Source: Cognaticolwellia aestuarii (GTDB lineage: Bacteria > Pseudomonadota > Gammaproteobacteria > Enterobacterales > Alteromonadaceae). Taken from it: 64,000 nucleotides of DNA. This document shows, piece by piece, positions 33,178 to 40,895 of the stretch. Where the stretch lies: contig NZ_MUZV01000008.1 of assembly GCF_002000025.1 (NCBI RefSeq), positions 1-64,000 of the forward strand, written 5' to 3'. Below the pieces are notes generated by a model that had not been told where the DNA came from, ran no database searches, and was given only the letters and a program-made list of their open reading frames with translations. Positions within the stretch are counted from its first letter, which is position 1; each line of letters starts with the position of its first letter. The position numbers and the translations under genes were made by a program.

Positions 33178-33449
33178 AGTTTATTTTAGATGCTCATTGG
33201 TGAAAGAATTTAGCGAACTCCTAGCCTAGCAAATAATATTAACGCGCTATAGCTTTATTCAATTGTCAGGCGCTAAAAGCAAATATTATTGTATTGAGAA
33301 ATAAGCAAATAACTGATGTTACGTAGTTTATTTATTGTTAACGTATGGTGCCCCAATGTTCTATTTTAGCAATAGTATCGGGAATAGAGCGCTGGAGAGT
33401 CTGTTTTAGGCTAAAAATTTTATGACTAACATTTCAAGGTTTTCAGGTA

Positions 33450-34316
33450 ATGCATTATTTATTATTAACTACTTTTGCTGTTTTATTATGGAGTAGCCTA
33501 GCGGTTATTGTTGCTCAACTTGGGCATGTGCCGCCATTTTTCTTACTGGCTTGTTGCTTATTTATTGGTGGCAGTTTGTCGCTATGGCGTTACAAGCAAT
33601 GGCAATTAAAAGCAACACTCTTACTTGTCGGTGTTTGCGGTATTTTTGGTTATCATTTTTTGTTGTTTATGGCGCTAAGACTTGCTCCACCGGTTGGTGC
33701 TAATCTACTTAATTATTTATGGCCGCTATTTATTTTATTATTTACGCCATTGTTTTTTCGTGAAATAACGCTTAGTAAACGGCAAGTTTTCGGCACTTTA
33801 GTGTCTTTGTTTGGTGCAGGTCTTATTGTCGCCGCTGATGGTGCGACATTTTCAAGTGATGATATTTTCGGTTATACCTTAGCCATATTATCGGCATTAA
33901 TCTGGGCATGTTACTCATTATTATCAAAAAAATTAACTTTAACTTATGCGCAATTTGGTTCTGCTACTGTTGGGCTTTTTTGTTTGATATCAGCTGGTTT
34001 AGCAGCTGCTTCACATCTAATCTTCGAGACTACACCTGTGATTTCATGGGGTGACTCAAGTTTAATATTTTTGTTAGGATTAGGTCCTATGGGGATTTCA
34101 TTTTATTGCTGGGATGGCGCAGTTAAAAAAGGTGATCCTAGGGTTATTGCCACCATTTCCTATTTTACGCCATTACTCTCGACATTGATGCTGGTTGCTT
34201 TTAGTGAGCAAGTTTTCAGTCAGGAGATCTTTATTGCAATGTGCCTGATTGTATCAGGAGCTTTGCTGGCAAATCTTAATTTACGCTCATTACAAAAAAC
34301 AACATTAAGGCAATAG
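33450..34316 (+). CDS. EamA/DMT-family exporter
   Basis: 288 aa, ten predicted helices in two EamA repeats (about 5-125 and 143-280). PPVGANLLNYLWPLFILLF and ISFYCWDGAVKKGDPR are in the style of YddG-like amino-acid or aromatic exporters. Substrate not determinable. A single gene convergent with the S4-domain gene (4-bp gap). Confidence 0.8.
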   Translation: MHYLLLTTFAVLLWSSLAVIVAQLGHVPPFFLLACCLFIGGSLSLWRYKQWQLKATLLLVGVCGIFGYHFLLFMALRLAPPVGANLLNYLWPLFILLFTPLFFREITLSKRQVFGTLVSLFGAGLIVAADGATFSSDDIFGYTLAILSALIWACYSLLSKKLTLTYAQFGSATVGLFCLISAGLAAASHLIFETTPVISWGDSSLIFLLGLGPMGISFYCWDGAVKKGDPRVIATISYFTPLLSTLMLVAFSEQVFSQEIFIAMCLIVSGALLANLNLRSLQKTTLRQ

Positions 34317-34320
34317 GTTA

Positions 34321-34722
34321 TTAAAAACTAATGGGTTTACGTTTTGTTCGGACAGCCTCAGCCTTTTGAACTACTTTGACCTGATTCTTGGAGCTGTTTT
34401 TAGTTGCTGTTGATAGCGTTTTTTGTTTTTTAGGCTTACTGTTTTCGGTGTTATCTGCCGCTGTTAACTTATGCGCGGTTTGTATATTGTCATTCGCTTT
34501 AACAAGGTTAACCTGTATGGTTTCACCATTAAATTCGATAATATCGTTGTGATAGACTTTTTTGCGCTTTTGAAATTCAACTTCGTTATTTAATAAAACA
34601 TAGCCTTCACTGATCACTATTTTGGCTTCTCCGCCACCGCCAACCATATTGGCTATTTTTAATAATTTGCAGAGCTCAATGGGTTGTACAGAAATATCAA
34701 CAAGAGGAATAACGTGAGTCAT
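34321..34722 (-). CDS. YbcJ-like S4 RNA-binding protein with long basic tail
   Basis: 133 aa. Residues about 1-75 form an S4 domain (PIELCKLLKIANMVGGGGEA, VISEGYVLLNNEVEFQKRKKVYHNDII), as in E. coli YbcJ (about 70 aa). A further 55 residues are Lys/Thr/Ser-rich and disordered (NSKPKKQKTLSTATKNSSKN, VRTKRKPISF). The tail roughly doubles the family's length and may add non-specific RNA binding. Confidence 0.8.
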   Translation of the reverse strand: MTHVIPLVDISVQPIELCKLLKIANMVGGGGEAKIVISEGYVLLNNEVEFQKRKKVYHNDIIEFNGETIQVNLVKANDNIQTAHKLTAADNTENSKPKKQKTLSTATKNSSKNQVKVVQKAEAVRTKRKPISF

Positions 34723-34894
34723 GGCTGACCTTTAAAGACAAGAAAACAAAGCGTGATTATAACTGAGTTAGTGAGTGATGTCCTCTGCTCATGAACTAAT
34801 TACTTGTTTAACTTTCTTGGCAGTGGAGTTCGTGTTTATTGGCTAGAAATATAATTTTAGTTACATCAGCAAGGTATTAAGTCGGACATTCCTC

Positions 34895-34922
34895 TTGTGT
34901 AAACTAGCTTGCTCTGTATAAT
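34895..34922 (+). promoter_or_regulatory. Promoter before the c-di-GMP riboswitch
   Basis: TTGTGT (34895-34900), 16-bp spacer, perfect TATAAT (34917-34922). A start near 34929 would begin transcription just before the riboswitch. Confidence 0.7.
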
Positions 34923-34930
34923 GCGCCCCC

Positions 34931-35012
34931 AGCAGAAACGGCAAAATACTTGAAAGGGTATTACGCAAAACTACCGATCTAAGGGGCTTACCTATGATAG
35001 CGGGGTTTCCAA
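34931..35012 (+). ncRNA. Cyclic di-GMP-I riboswitch (GEMM)
   Basis: It carries the GEMM-I signature in order: GGCAAAATAC, a GAAA tetraloop in a P2 hairpin (AATACTTGAAAGGGTATT), then ACGCAAAACTACCGATCTAA, GGGGCTTACCTATGATAGC, and GGGGTTTCC. P1 forms between GAAAC (34935-34939) and GTTTC (35005-35009). It lies between a promoter and the DUF3718 gene. The downstream leader (ATCAAT...ATTGAT followed by T-rich sequence) could be the expression platform. Confidence 0.92.
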
Positions 35013-35083
35013 CGCGATTTGATTTAGTATCAATAGTTCGTTTCATTGATTTAATTTTTATTGATATTAAGGCAATATTTTTC

Positions 35084-35428
35084 ATGAAAAACATTTTAAT
35101 CTTGAGCACATTTTTATTCATCGCAACAACTTACTCAGAAAAAGCCCAGGCACAAAATGTGGCTAAATCATTATGTGAGTATGTTTCAGCTGATGATAAG
35201 TCTCGTTTACGCTCTTATTTAAAATCTCATAAATTAAAAATCCGCAATGTATTTGATGGTGTGCAGTGTAATGGTCAAAATTTAGTGGCTTTTGCTAGCA
35301 CAAACAATGCAATTAAAACAGGCACATTAATGTTAGGTAAATTACCTAAAGCAACAGTTGAAGATTTACTAGCAACAATAACTTCTCCAGAGTTAACTGC
35401 AGCAGCAAAACAACGCATTAATGGCTAA
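35084..35428 (+). CDS. DUF3718 secreted protein under c-di-GMP riboswitch control
   Basis: Start chosen at ATG 35084, where a signal peptide begins (MKNILILSTFLFIATTYSEK, cleavage after AQA). 114 aa. An upstream in-frame ATG at 34994 lies inside the riboswitch. The mature domain CEYVSADDKSRLRSYLKSHK, VFDGVQCNGQNLVAFAS and TLMLGKLPK resembles DUF3718, including the two Cys. Periplasmic, function unknown. The riboswitch suggests a role in the motile/sessile transition. Confidence 0.8.
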   Translation: MKNILILSTFLFIATTYSEKAQAQNVAKSLCEYVSADDKSRLRSYLKSHKLKIRNVFDGVQCNGQNLVAFASTNNAIKTGTLMLGKLPKATVEDLLATITSPELTAAAKQRING

Positions 35429-35445
35429 TATGTCATGACATAAAT

Positions 35446-35473
35446 AAAAAAGCGGACAATAGTCCGCTTTTTT
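35446..35473 (+). terminator. Intrinsic terminator after the DUF3718 gene
   Basis: AAAAAAGCGGAC (35446-35457) pairs perfectly with GTCCGCTTTTTT (35462-35473). Confidence 0.92.
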
Positions 35474-35525
35474 ATTGCCTAAATTTCAACATTATCGACA
35501 AACTTAGCTTCTTGAAGTGTATGAC

Positions 35526-35634
35526 TGCTAACGTGTGTTTATCAGCTTTTAAACAGAGTTAGCCATAAAATACAGTTGGCTTTTATTGCTTGGTGGCTTA
35601 TTCTAGCCAGCTGATTTGTCTGCTGCCGTTAGCG
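35526..35634 (+). repeat. Solitary attC-like site
   Basis: TGCTAACG...CGTTAGCG outer arms (35526-35533 and 35627-35634) act as R''/R'. The centre is nearly that of the array attC at 5352-5451: AAAATACAGTTGGCTTTT and CTTATTCTAGCCA are shared exactly. Length 109 bp. It lies about 27 kb from the integron with no integrase nearby. Confidence 0.7.
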
Positions 35635-35777
35635 TATAACAATTTAATACTTAAAGTTTTACTGCTCAAAAGTGTGTTGTAATTTATTATTGGTGCTAGA
35701 TAAGTGAGGGATAGTTAATCTACTATCTACGTTTTAGCAATATATCTCAATTTTAGTGATAACTTTAAGGGAACATC

Positions 35778-36506
35778 ATGATCATTCAAACAATAGCAAA
35801 ATTTTTTAAATTAGCGGCAATTCCTTTGTTACTCGGCTTTCCTATCGCGATAATCGCTTATCGTTTACAAGTTTGGCAAATGGCAACATCTTTTCAGATC
35901 ATAAAGTTTACCGGTTATGGCAGTGCCATTATATTTACATTAGCGCTACTATTAGCTTTATTCTCGCTATTTAAAAAGCAAGCTAATGTCGCGAAAAGCT
36001 ATGGTTTGGTGATGATTTTACTTGCTATACCTGTAATAGGTTTATCAATGCAAGCGTCTAAAGCTAAGTCCTTGCCTTTTATACACCATGTAAGTACTGA
36101 CACTGTTAACCCTCCTAAATTCCAAGCTATTGTAGCGCTGCGTGGCGAAAACAGTAATCCATTGGCATATGACAGCGAAAAGTTAGCACCTTTGCAAAAA
36201 GCAGCTTACCCCAAGGTGAAATCGATTATGAGTGAGCTAAATACTCAGCAAGCCTTTAGCCGTGCTGTTGATACAGCGATGAACTTAGGTTGGGAGATCG
36301 TTGCAAAGAATGCTGAGCAAGGCATTATTGAAGCTGTAGATACAACATTACTTTGGGCGTTTAAAGATGATGTGGTTATTCGTATTCAGGCAACAACTTC
36401 TGGCAGCAAAATTGATTTGAGGTCAATTTCTCGCATTGGTGGTACCGATCTAGGGGCAAATGCTAAACGTGTGGAAACGTTTATCAGCAACTTTTCAGCT
36501 AACTAA
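35778..36506 (+). CDS. DUF1499-family membrane protein
   Basis: 242 aa from ATG 35778 (AAGGGAA upstream). Three N-terminal helices (about 10-30, 45-65, 75-92), then a DUF1499 domain: FIHHVSTDTVNPPKFQAIV, RAVDTAMNLGWEIVAKN, IIEAVDTTLLWAFKDDVVIR and DLRSISRIGGTDLGANAKRV. The family is envelope-associated with no firm function. Confidence 0.8.
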   Translation: MIIQTIAKFFKLAAIPLLLGFPIAIIAYRLQVWQMATSFQIIKFTGYGSAIIFTLALLLALFSLFKKQANVAKSYGLVMILLAIPVIGLSMQASKAKSLPFIHHVSTDTVNPPKFQAIVALRGENSNPLAYDSEKLAPLQKAAYPKVKSIMSELNTQQAFSRAVDTAMNLGWEIVAKNAEQGIIEAVDTTLLWAFKDDVVIRIQATTSGSKIDLRSISRIGGTDLGANAKRVETFISNFSAN

Positions 36507-36567
36507 ACCACGTTGAGGCTATTTATTTACTTATTATAGTGTTTTCATACGTTAGCCGCATGCATTG

Positions 36568-36600
36568 AGCCTGAGTAATATAAATTACTCAGGCTTTATT
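36568..36600 (+). terminator. Intrinsic terminator after the DUF1499 gene
   Basis: GCCTGAGTAAT (36569-36579) pairs with ATTACTCAGGC (36584-36594), followed by TTTATTTT. Confidence 0.85.
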
Positions 36601-36827
36601 TTCTACTCTATCACTTCTTGTTGTGTATTCTTCTCGGTTCTCGTTGCATCTAACGTTTTACGACTAAGCGATTATCATTAGCTAAAAATATGATCTAATG
36701 AAGCTGTGTATAATTTTTTGATTTTAACTAATAACTAATAACTGATACAGCTTATAAAAGTGCAGTAGGTGATCTTATTTGTATTTGTAAAATGGCTTAA
36801 ATCTTAGGAAGCAGTAGAATAGGAGTA

Positions 36828-36903
36828 TGGTGGACGATACTGGGCTTGAACCAGTGACCCCCGCCTTGTAAGGGCGGTGCTCTCCCAACTGAGCTAATCG
36901 TCC
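36828..36903 (-). tRNA. tRNA-Val (anticodon TAC), copy 5 of the transcript
   Basis: 76 nt with encoded CCA. The acceptor stem is GGACGAT, and the anticodon loop CTTACAA sits between CCGCC and GGCGG. It is the most promoter-distal of five near-identical copies transcribed on the minus strand. Confidence 0.97.
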
Positions 36904-36941
36904 GTAACTATTGAATAGTTAATGACTCGATATATTTTAAA

Positions 36942-37017
36942 TGGTGGACGATACTGGGCTTGAACCAGTGACCCCCGCCTTGTAAGGGCGGTGCTCTCCC
37001 AACTGAGCTAATCGTCC
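36942..37017 (-). tRNA. tRNA-Val (anticodon TAC), copy 4
   Basis: 76 nt, same sequence as the other copies including the encoded CCA. The spacer to the next copy is 38 nt. Confidence 0.97.
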
Positions 37018-37055
37018 ATAACTATTTAATAGTATATGAATCTGTGTAATATAAA

Positions 37056-37131
37056 TGGTGGACGATACTGGGCTTGAACCAGTGACCCCCGCCTTGTAAG
37101 GGCGGTGCTCTCCCAACTGAGCTAATCGTCC
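37056..37131 (-). tRNA. tRNA-Val (anticodon TAC), copy 3
   Basis: 76 nt, same sequence as the other copies, with AT-rich flanking spacers that differ between copies. Confidence 0.97.
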
Positions 37132-37184
37132 ATTTATATTACAGCGTAATTTTTATATTTTATTTCAACCACTTGTAAAGTAAG

Positions 37185-37260
37185 TGGTGGACGATACTGG
37201 GCTTGAACCAGTGACCCCCGCCTTGTAAGGGCGGTGCTCTCCCAACTGAGCTAATCGTCC
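37185..37260 (-). tRNA. tRNA-Val (anticodon TAC), copy 2
   Basis: 76 nt, same sequence as the other copies, CCA encoded. Confidence 0.97.
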
Positions 37261-37296
37261 AATATAACTAAAATATTAAAACTACAAACAGAGAAG

Positions 37297-37372
37297 TGGT
37301 GGACGATACTGGGCTTGAACCAGTGACCCCCGCCTTGTAAGGGCGGTGCTCTCCCAACTGAGCTAATCGTCC
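37297..37372 (-). tRNA. tRNA-Val (anticodon TAC), copy 1 (promoter-proximal)
   Basis: 76 nt, same sequence as the other copies, directly downstream of a consensus promoter. Confidence 0.97.
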
Positions 37373-37388
37373 TTCTCTGTGGGGGCGT

Positions 37389-37416
37389 ATTATAGGGAGA
37401 TCGAAAAAGCTGTCAA
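37389..37416 (-). promoter_or_regulatory. Consensus promoter of the tRNA-Val operon
   Basis: On the minus strand TTGACA (37416-37411), 16-bp spacer, TATAAT (37394-37389), followed by a GC-rich discriminator ACGCCCCCAC, the arrangement typical of stringently controlled stable-RNA promoters. Confidence 0.9.
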
Positions 37417-37651
37417 CCAAAACACTGCAATTTTTTATTATTTTTTTAACTATTTAGCTTAAACGCTCTATATTTCGACAGGCTGATGGTTTTATGAGCT
37501 TTCTTGGCTTTGTTACTACTACTTGTTAATAAATTTAACCGGCTAAAAGGTGTATTTCCGGCTCTTGCCTGATAAAATGTTGCCAACTTTACAAATAACT
37601 TTTCATTTGTTTGCTGATTTTGGTAAATAAATATATTTCATTGAGACTTTT

Positions 37652-39064
37652 ATGACTTTAACAACTCGATTTGCCCCGAGCCCAACGGGCTATTTACATG
37701 TTGGTGGTGCTCGTACTGCTTTATATAGTTGGCTCTATGCACAAAAAAATGGCGGCGATTTTATTCTTAGAATAGAAGACACTGATCTTGAGCGTTCAAC
37801 TCAAGCATCTGTTGATGCCATTATGGATGGTATGAACTGGCTGAACTTAGCATGGACACACGGTCCTTACTTTCAAACTCAACGCTTTGACCGATATAAA
37901 GACGTTATTGAGCAACTATTAGCGTCAGGTAATGCTTACCGTTGTTACTGTACAGCTGAAGAAGTTGACGCTATGCGTGAAGAAGCTAAAGCAAAAGGTG
38001 AAATAGAGAAATATAATGGTTTTTGGCGTGAACGTACCGATTACCCCGCAGATAAGCCTTATGCTATTCGTTTTAAAAACCCATTAGACGGCGATGTTGT
38101 TATTAAAGATATGGTTAAAGGTGATATAACCATAAGTAATGAACAGCTTGATGATCTTGTCATTGCTCGTTCCGATGGTACGCCAACCTATAACTTAACA
38201 GTGGTTGTTGATGACTGGGATATGAAAGTATCGCATGTGGTACGTGGTGATGATCATATTAGTAATACGCCAAAGCAAATTAATATTTTAAAAGCTTTGG
38301 GTGCAACAGTACCTGAGTACGCGCATATTCCAATGATATTAGGTGATGATGGCAAACGTTTATCAAAGCGTCATGGTGCGGTAAGTGTAATGCAGTATCG
38401 TGATGATGGTTACTTACCAGAAGCGTTACTTAATTATTTGGTTCGTTTAGGTTGGTCACACGGTGATAAAGAAATTTTCTCTCGTGAAGAGATGATTGAA
38501 TTATTCGATCTGAAAGACTGTAATAGAGCACCGTCAGGTTTTAACACGGATAAGCTTATTTGGGTTAATCAGCATTACATGAAAACTTTAGATCCAGTTT
38601 ACGTGGCATCTCACCTTGAATGGCATATGAAAGAGCAGGGCATTAATATTGAAAACGGCCCTGCGCTAGCAGAAATTGTTAAAGTACAAGCTGATCGTGT
38701 TAAAACCCTAAAAGAGATGGCACAAATCAGTCGTTACTTTTATGAAGATTTCACCGAGCTTGATGCTGGAGCGGTTAAAAAGCACTTACGACCGGTAGTT
38801 AAAGAGCCTTTATTGTTAGTAAAAGAAAAATTAGCTGCTCTGACTGATTGGTCACCTGAGCCAATTCATGCTGCAATTAATGATACTGCTGTAGAACTAG
38901 AAGTGGGTATGGGGAAAGTCGGAATGCCTTTACGAGTTGCAGCAACCGGTGGTGGTAACTCTCCATCTCTAGACATCACATTAGCGCTATTAGATCAACA
39001 AAAAGTATTATCCCGAATTGATCAAGCTATTGAGGTGGTTGAAGCACGTATAGCTAACAGCTAG
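37652..39064 (+). CDS. gltX: Glutamyl-tRNA synthetase
   Basis: 470 aa, class I synthetase charging tRNA-Glu. The HIGH-type motif is in [20 protein letters not shown] and the KMSKS-type motif in [15 protein letters not shown]. The usual zinc region reads [20 protein letters not shown]-terminal anticodon domain with [16 protein letters not shown]. The length is as in E. coli. ATG 37652, terminator downstream at 39097. Confidence 0.97.
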   Translation: MTLTTRFAPSPTGYLHVGGARTALYSWLYAQKNGGDFILRIEDTDLERSTQASVDAIMDGMNWLNLAWTHGPYFQTQRFDRYKDVIEQLLASGNAYRCYCTAEEVDAMREEAKAKGEIEKYNGFWRERTDYPADKPYAIRFKNPLDGDVVIKDMVKGDITISNEQLDDLVIARSDGTPTYNLTVVVDDWDMKVSHVVRGDDHISNTPKQINILKALGATVPEYAHIPMILGDDGKRLSKRHGAVSVMQYRDDGYLPEALLNYLVRLGWSHGDKEIFSREEMIELFDLKDCNRAPSGFNTDKLIWVNQHYMKTLDPVYVASHLEWHMKEQGINIENGPALAEIVKVQADRVKTLKEMAQISRYFYEDFTELDAGAVKKHLRPVVKEPLLLVKEKLAALTDWSPEPIHAAINDTAVELEVGMGKVGMPLRVAATGGGNSPSLDITLALLDQQKVLSRIDQAIEVVEARIANS

Positions 39065-39096
39065 TGTCTGAGTAATTTTTCAGCGCATCAGATAAG

Positions 39097-39124
39097 AAAG
39101 CCAGCGTAATTGCTGGCTTTTTAT
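39097..39124 (+). terminator. Intrinsic terminator between gltX and fabA
   Basis: AAAGCCAGC (39097-39105) pairs with GCTGGCTTT (39112-39120), T-run on the + side and A-run on the other. It can serve both convergent genes. Confidence 0.85.
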
Positions 39125-39172
39125 ATTTAGGAAGGTTAGAAATAGCTTTGTTAATGCAACAAAACTAGGTCT

Positions 39173-39688
39173 TTAAAACTTAGTTGTATCGGTAAATAAG
39201 CCTACTTTTAAATCTTTAGCTGTGTAAATCACACGACCATCAACAGAAACCGTTCCGTCAGCAATACCCATAAACAGCTTTCGTTTGATAACGCGCTTTA
39301 AAGTAATTTTGTAAGTTACTTTTTTTGCTGTTGGTAAAATTTGTCCGGTGAATTTTACTTCGCCGACACCTAAAGCACGGCCATGACCAGGGCCACCAGA
39401 CCATGCTAAATAAAAGCCTGTTAATTGCCACATGGCGTCTAAACCAAGGCAACCTGGCATGACTGGATCACCCTTGAAATGACAATCAAAAAACCACAAG
39501 TCTGGATTAATATCTAACTCGGCAATGATTTCTCCTTTGCCATGTTCACCACCATCATCATTAATGCTAATAATTCTATCCATCATTAACATATTGTCAG
39601 AAGGCAATTGGCTGTTACCAGCACCAAACATTTCGCCAGTACCCGCTTTTATTAAGTCTTCTTTCGAGAACGAATTTTTTTGTTCCAT
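39173..39688 (-). CDS. fabA: 3-hydroxydecanoyl-ACP dehydratase/isomerase FabA
   Basis: 171 aa. Introduces the cis double bond for unsaturated fatty acid synthesis. The catalytic pair is H70 ([15 protein letters not shown]) and D84 (CLGLDAMWQ), at the positions known in E. coli. [16 protein letters not shown] follows. Single hot-dog domain of normal length. A FabR-like operator lies just upstream. No fabB is adjacent. Confidence 0.97.
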   Translation of the reverse strand: MEQKNSFSKEDLIKAGTGEMFGAGNSQLPSDNMLMMDRIISINDDGGEHGKGEIIAELDINPDLWFFDCHFKGDPVMPGCLGLDAMWQLTGFYLAWSGGPGHGRALGVGEVKFTGQILPTAKKVTYKITLKRVIKRKLFMGIADGTVSVDGRVIYTAKDLKVGLFTDTTKF

Positions 39689-39729
39689 GGGCTCACTTAC
39701 ATTTATTGAGAATTTAAAAGCGTTACTTT

Positions 39730-39747
39730 AGCGAACACTTGTACGCT
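39730..39747. promoter_or_regulatory. FabR-type operator upstream of fabA
   Basis: On the fabA strand AGCGTACAAGTGTTCGCT matches the palindromic FabR site (AGCGTACA-N-GTGTTNGCT). It ends 42 bp before the fabA start codon. FabR represses fabA/fabB when unsaturated acyl chains are abundant in Enterobacteria. Confidence 0.75.
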
Positions 39748-39864
39748 AAACAACTCCGAACAGTTAAATAAATATAGTTTTCACTTAACAAAGGTCAAAA
39801 AATTTGTCAGTATTAGTTATGCGTAACCGCTTTGATTGTTAAAAATAAAACAGGTAAGTTATTG

Positions 39865-40119
39865 ATGAGTATTAAAAAGAAAGCATTAACTAATGCAGAA
39901 AAGCAAAAGCGTTATCGTGAAAGGCAGAAAGACCGAGGCAAAAAAGAAATGCGTGGTTATTTATCACCAGAAGCACAAAAATGCTACGAATTGATTGCTG
40001 AACAAACAAAATGGAATGACAGTATTATTTTAAGTAATGCCGTTCGTTTGACTTATGCTGCCTATAAAAATGGTCAAATTGGTTTATTAAATAGTTGGTT
40101 AAACAAAAATGAGCTTTAA
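39865..40119 (+). CDS. Small basic protein, possible DNA-binding
   Basis: 84 aa from ATG 39865 (an upstream in-frame ATG at 39832 lacks a ribosome site). The N-terminus is strongly basic (MSIKKKALTNAEKQKRYRER, KDRGKKEMRG), followed by a helix (LSPEAQKCYELIAEQTKWND) and SNAVRLTYAAY. It resembles small phage- or plasmid-type regulators that use ribbon-helix-helix folds (the MRGYLSPEA strand), but I cannot place it in a family. Confidence 0.6.
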   Translation: MSIKKKALTNAEKQKRYRERQKDRGKKEMRGYLSPEAQKCYELIAEQTKWNDSIILSNAVRLTYAAYKNGQIGLLNSWLNKNEL

Positions 40120-40247
40120 TCATGATATTTTTTGGTTGTTTAAATGCAACAAAAAGAGAAATTAGATTGTGTTAAAGTGCAATTAACTATATTATTTTTT
40201 ACTTAATTCTACTGTTTTTTATAAAGTAATTATAAGGTAACTCTACG

Positions 40248-40892
40248 TTGATAAATGTTTTGCTGGTTGATGACCATGAGTTGGTTCGTACTGGAATACG
40301 AAAAATCCTAGACGAAGTAAAAGGACTTAAGGTGGTTGGTGAGGCTAAAACAGGCGAAGAAGCCGTACAGTTTTGTCGCAAAAACGAACCTAATGTGGTG
40401 CTAATGGATATGAATATGCCAGGCATCGGTGGGCTAGAGGCGACTAAAAAGATCATTCGCTATGCGCCAGATGTTAAAGTTATTGTATTAACGGTGTATT
40501 GTGAAGAGCCCATTCCTACTAAAGTTATGCAAATAGGTGCTGCCGGTTATCTGACCAAAGGTGCTGGTCCTGATGAAATGATCAACGCCATTCGTGCAGT
40601 TAATAGTGGTCAACGCTATATTACGCCTGAAATAGCCCAGCAAATGGCATTGAGCCAATTTAAGTCGGCCGATGAAAACCCTTTCAGTACATTGTCTGAA
40701 CGTGAACTACAAATCATGTTAATGATCACGCGTGGTGAAAAAGTGCCGGATATTTCTGAACAATTAGTATTGAGTACTAAAACGATTAATAGCTATCGCT
40801 ATCGCATGTTTGAGAAACTTAATGTCGGCAACGATGTTGAGTTAACGCACTTGGCCATTCGCCATGGTATGTTGAAAACTGAAGCCCTATAA
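40248..40892 (+). CDS. uvrY: Response regulator UvrY/GacA
   Basis: 214 aa, TTG start (INVLLVDDHELVRTGIRKIL, as in E. coli UvrY). Receiver domain with D8/D9, phospho-acceptor Asp in VVLMDMNMPG and Lys in YLTKGAG. C-terminal LuxR-type HTH (LSERELQIMLMITRGEKVPD, LSTKTINSYRYRMFEKL). With sensor BarA it activates CsrB/C-type small RNAs. Followed 3 bp later by uvrC, the usual operon. Confidence 0.95.
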   Translation: MINVLLVDDHELVRTGIRKILDEVKGLKVVGEAKTGEEAVQFCRKNEPNVVLMDMNMPGIGGLEATKKIIRYAPDVKVIVLTVYCEEPIPTKVMQIGAAGYLTKGAGPDEMINAIRAVNSGQRYITPEIAQQMALSQFKSADENPFSTLSERELQIMLMITRGEKVPDISEQLVLSTKTINSYRYRMFEKLNVGNDVELTHLAIRHGMLKTEAL

Positions 40893-40895
40893 CTT

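Noticed and set aside
36828-37372. Regularly spaced identical repeats of about 76 bp, CRISPR-like at first sight
   Set aside because: Each unit folds as a complete tRNA-Val with encoded CCA; spacers are short, AT-rich and irregular.
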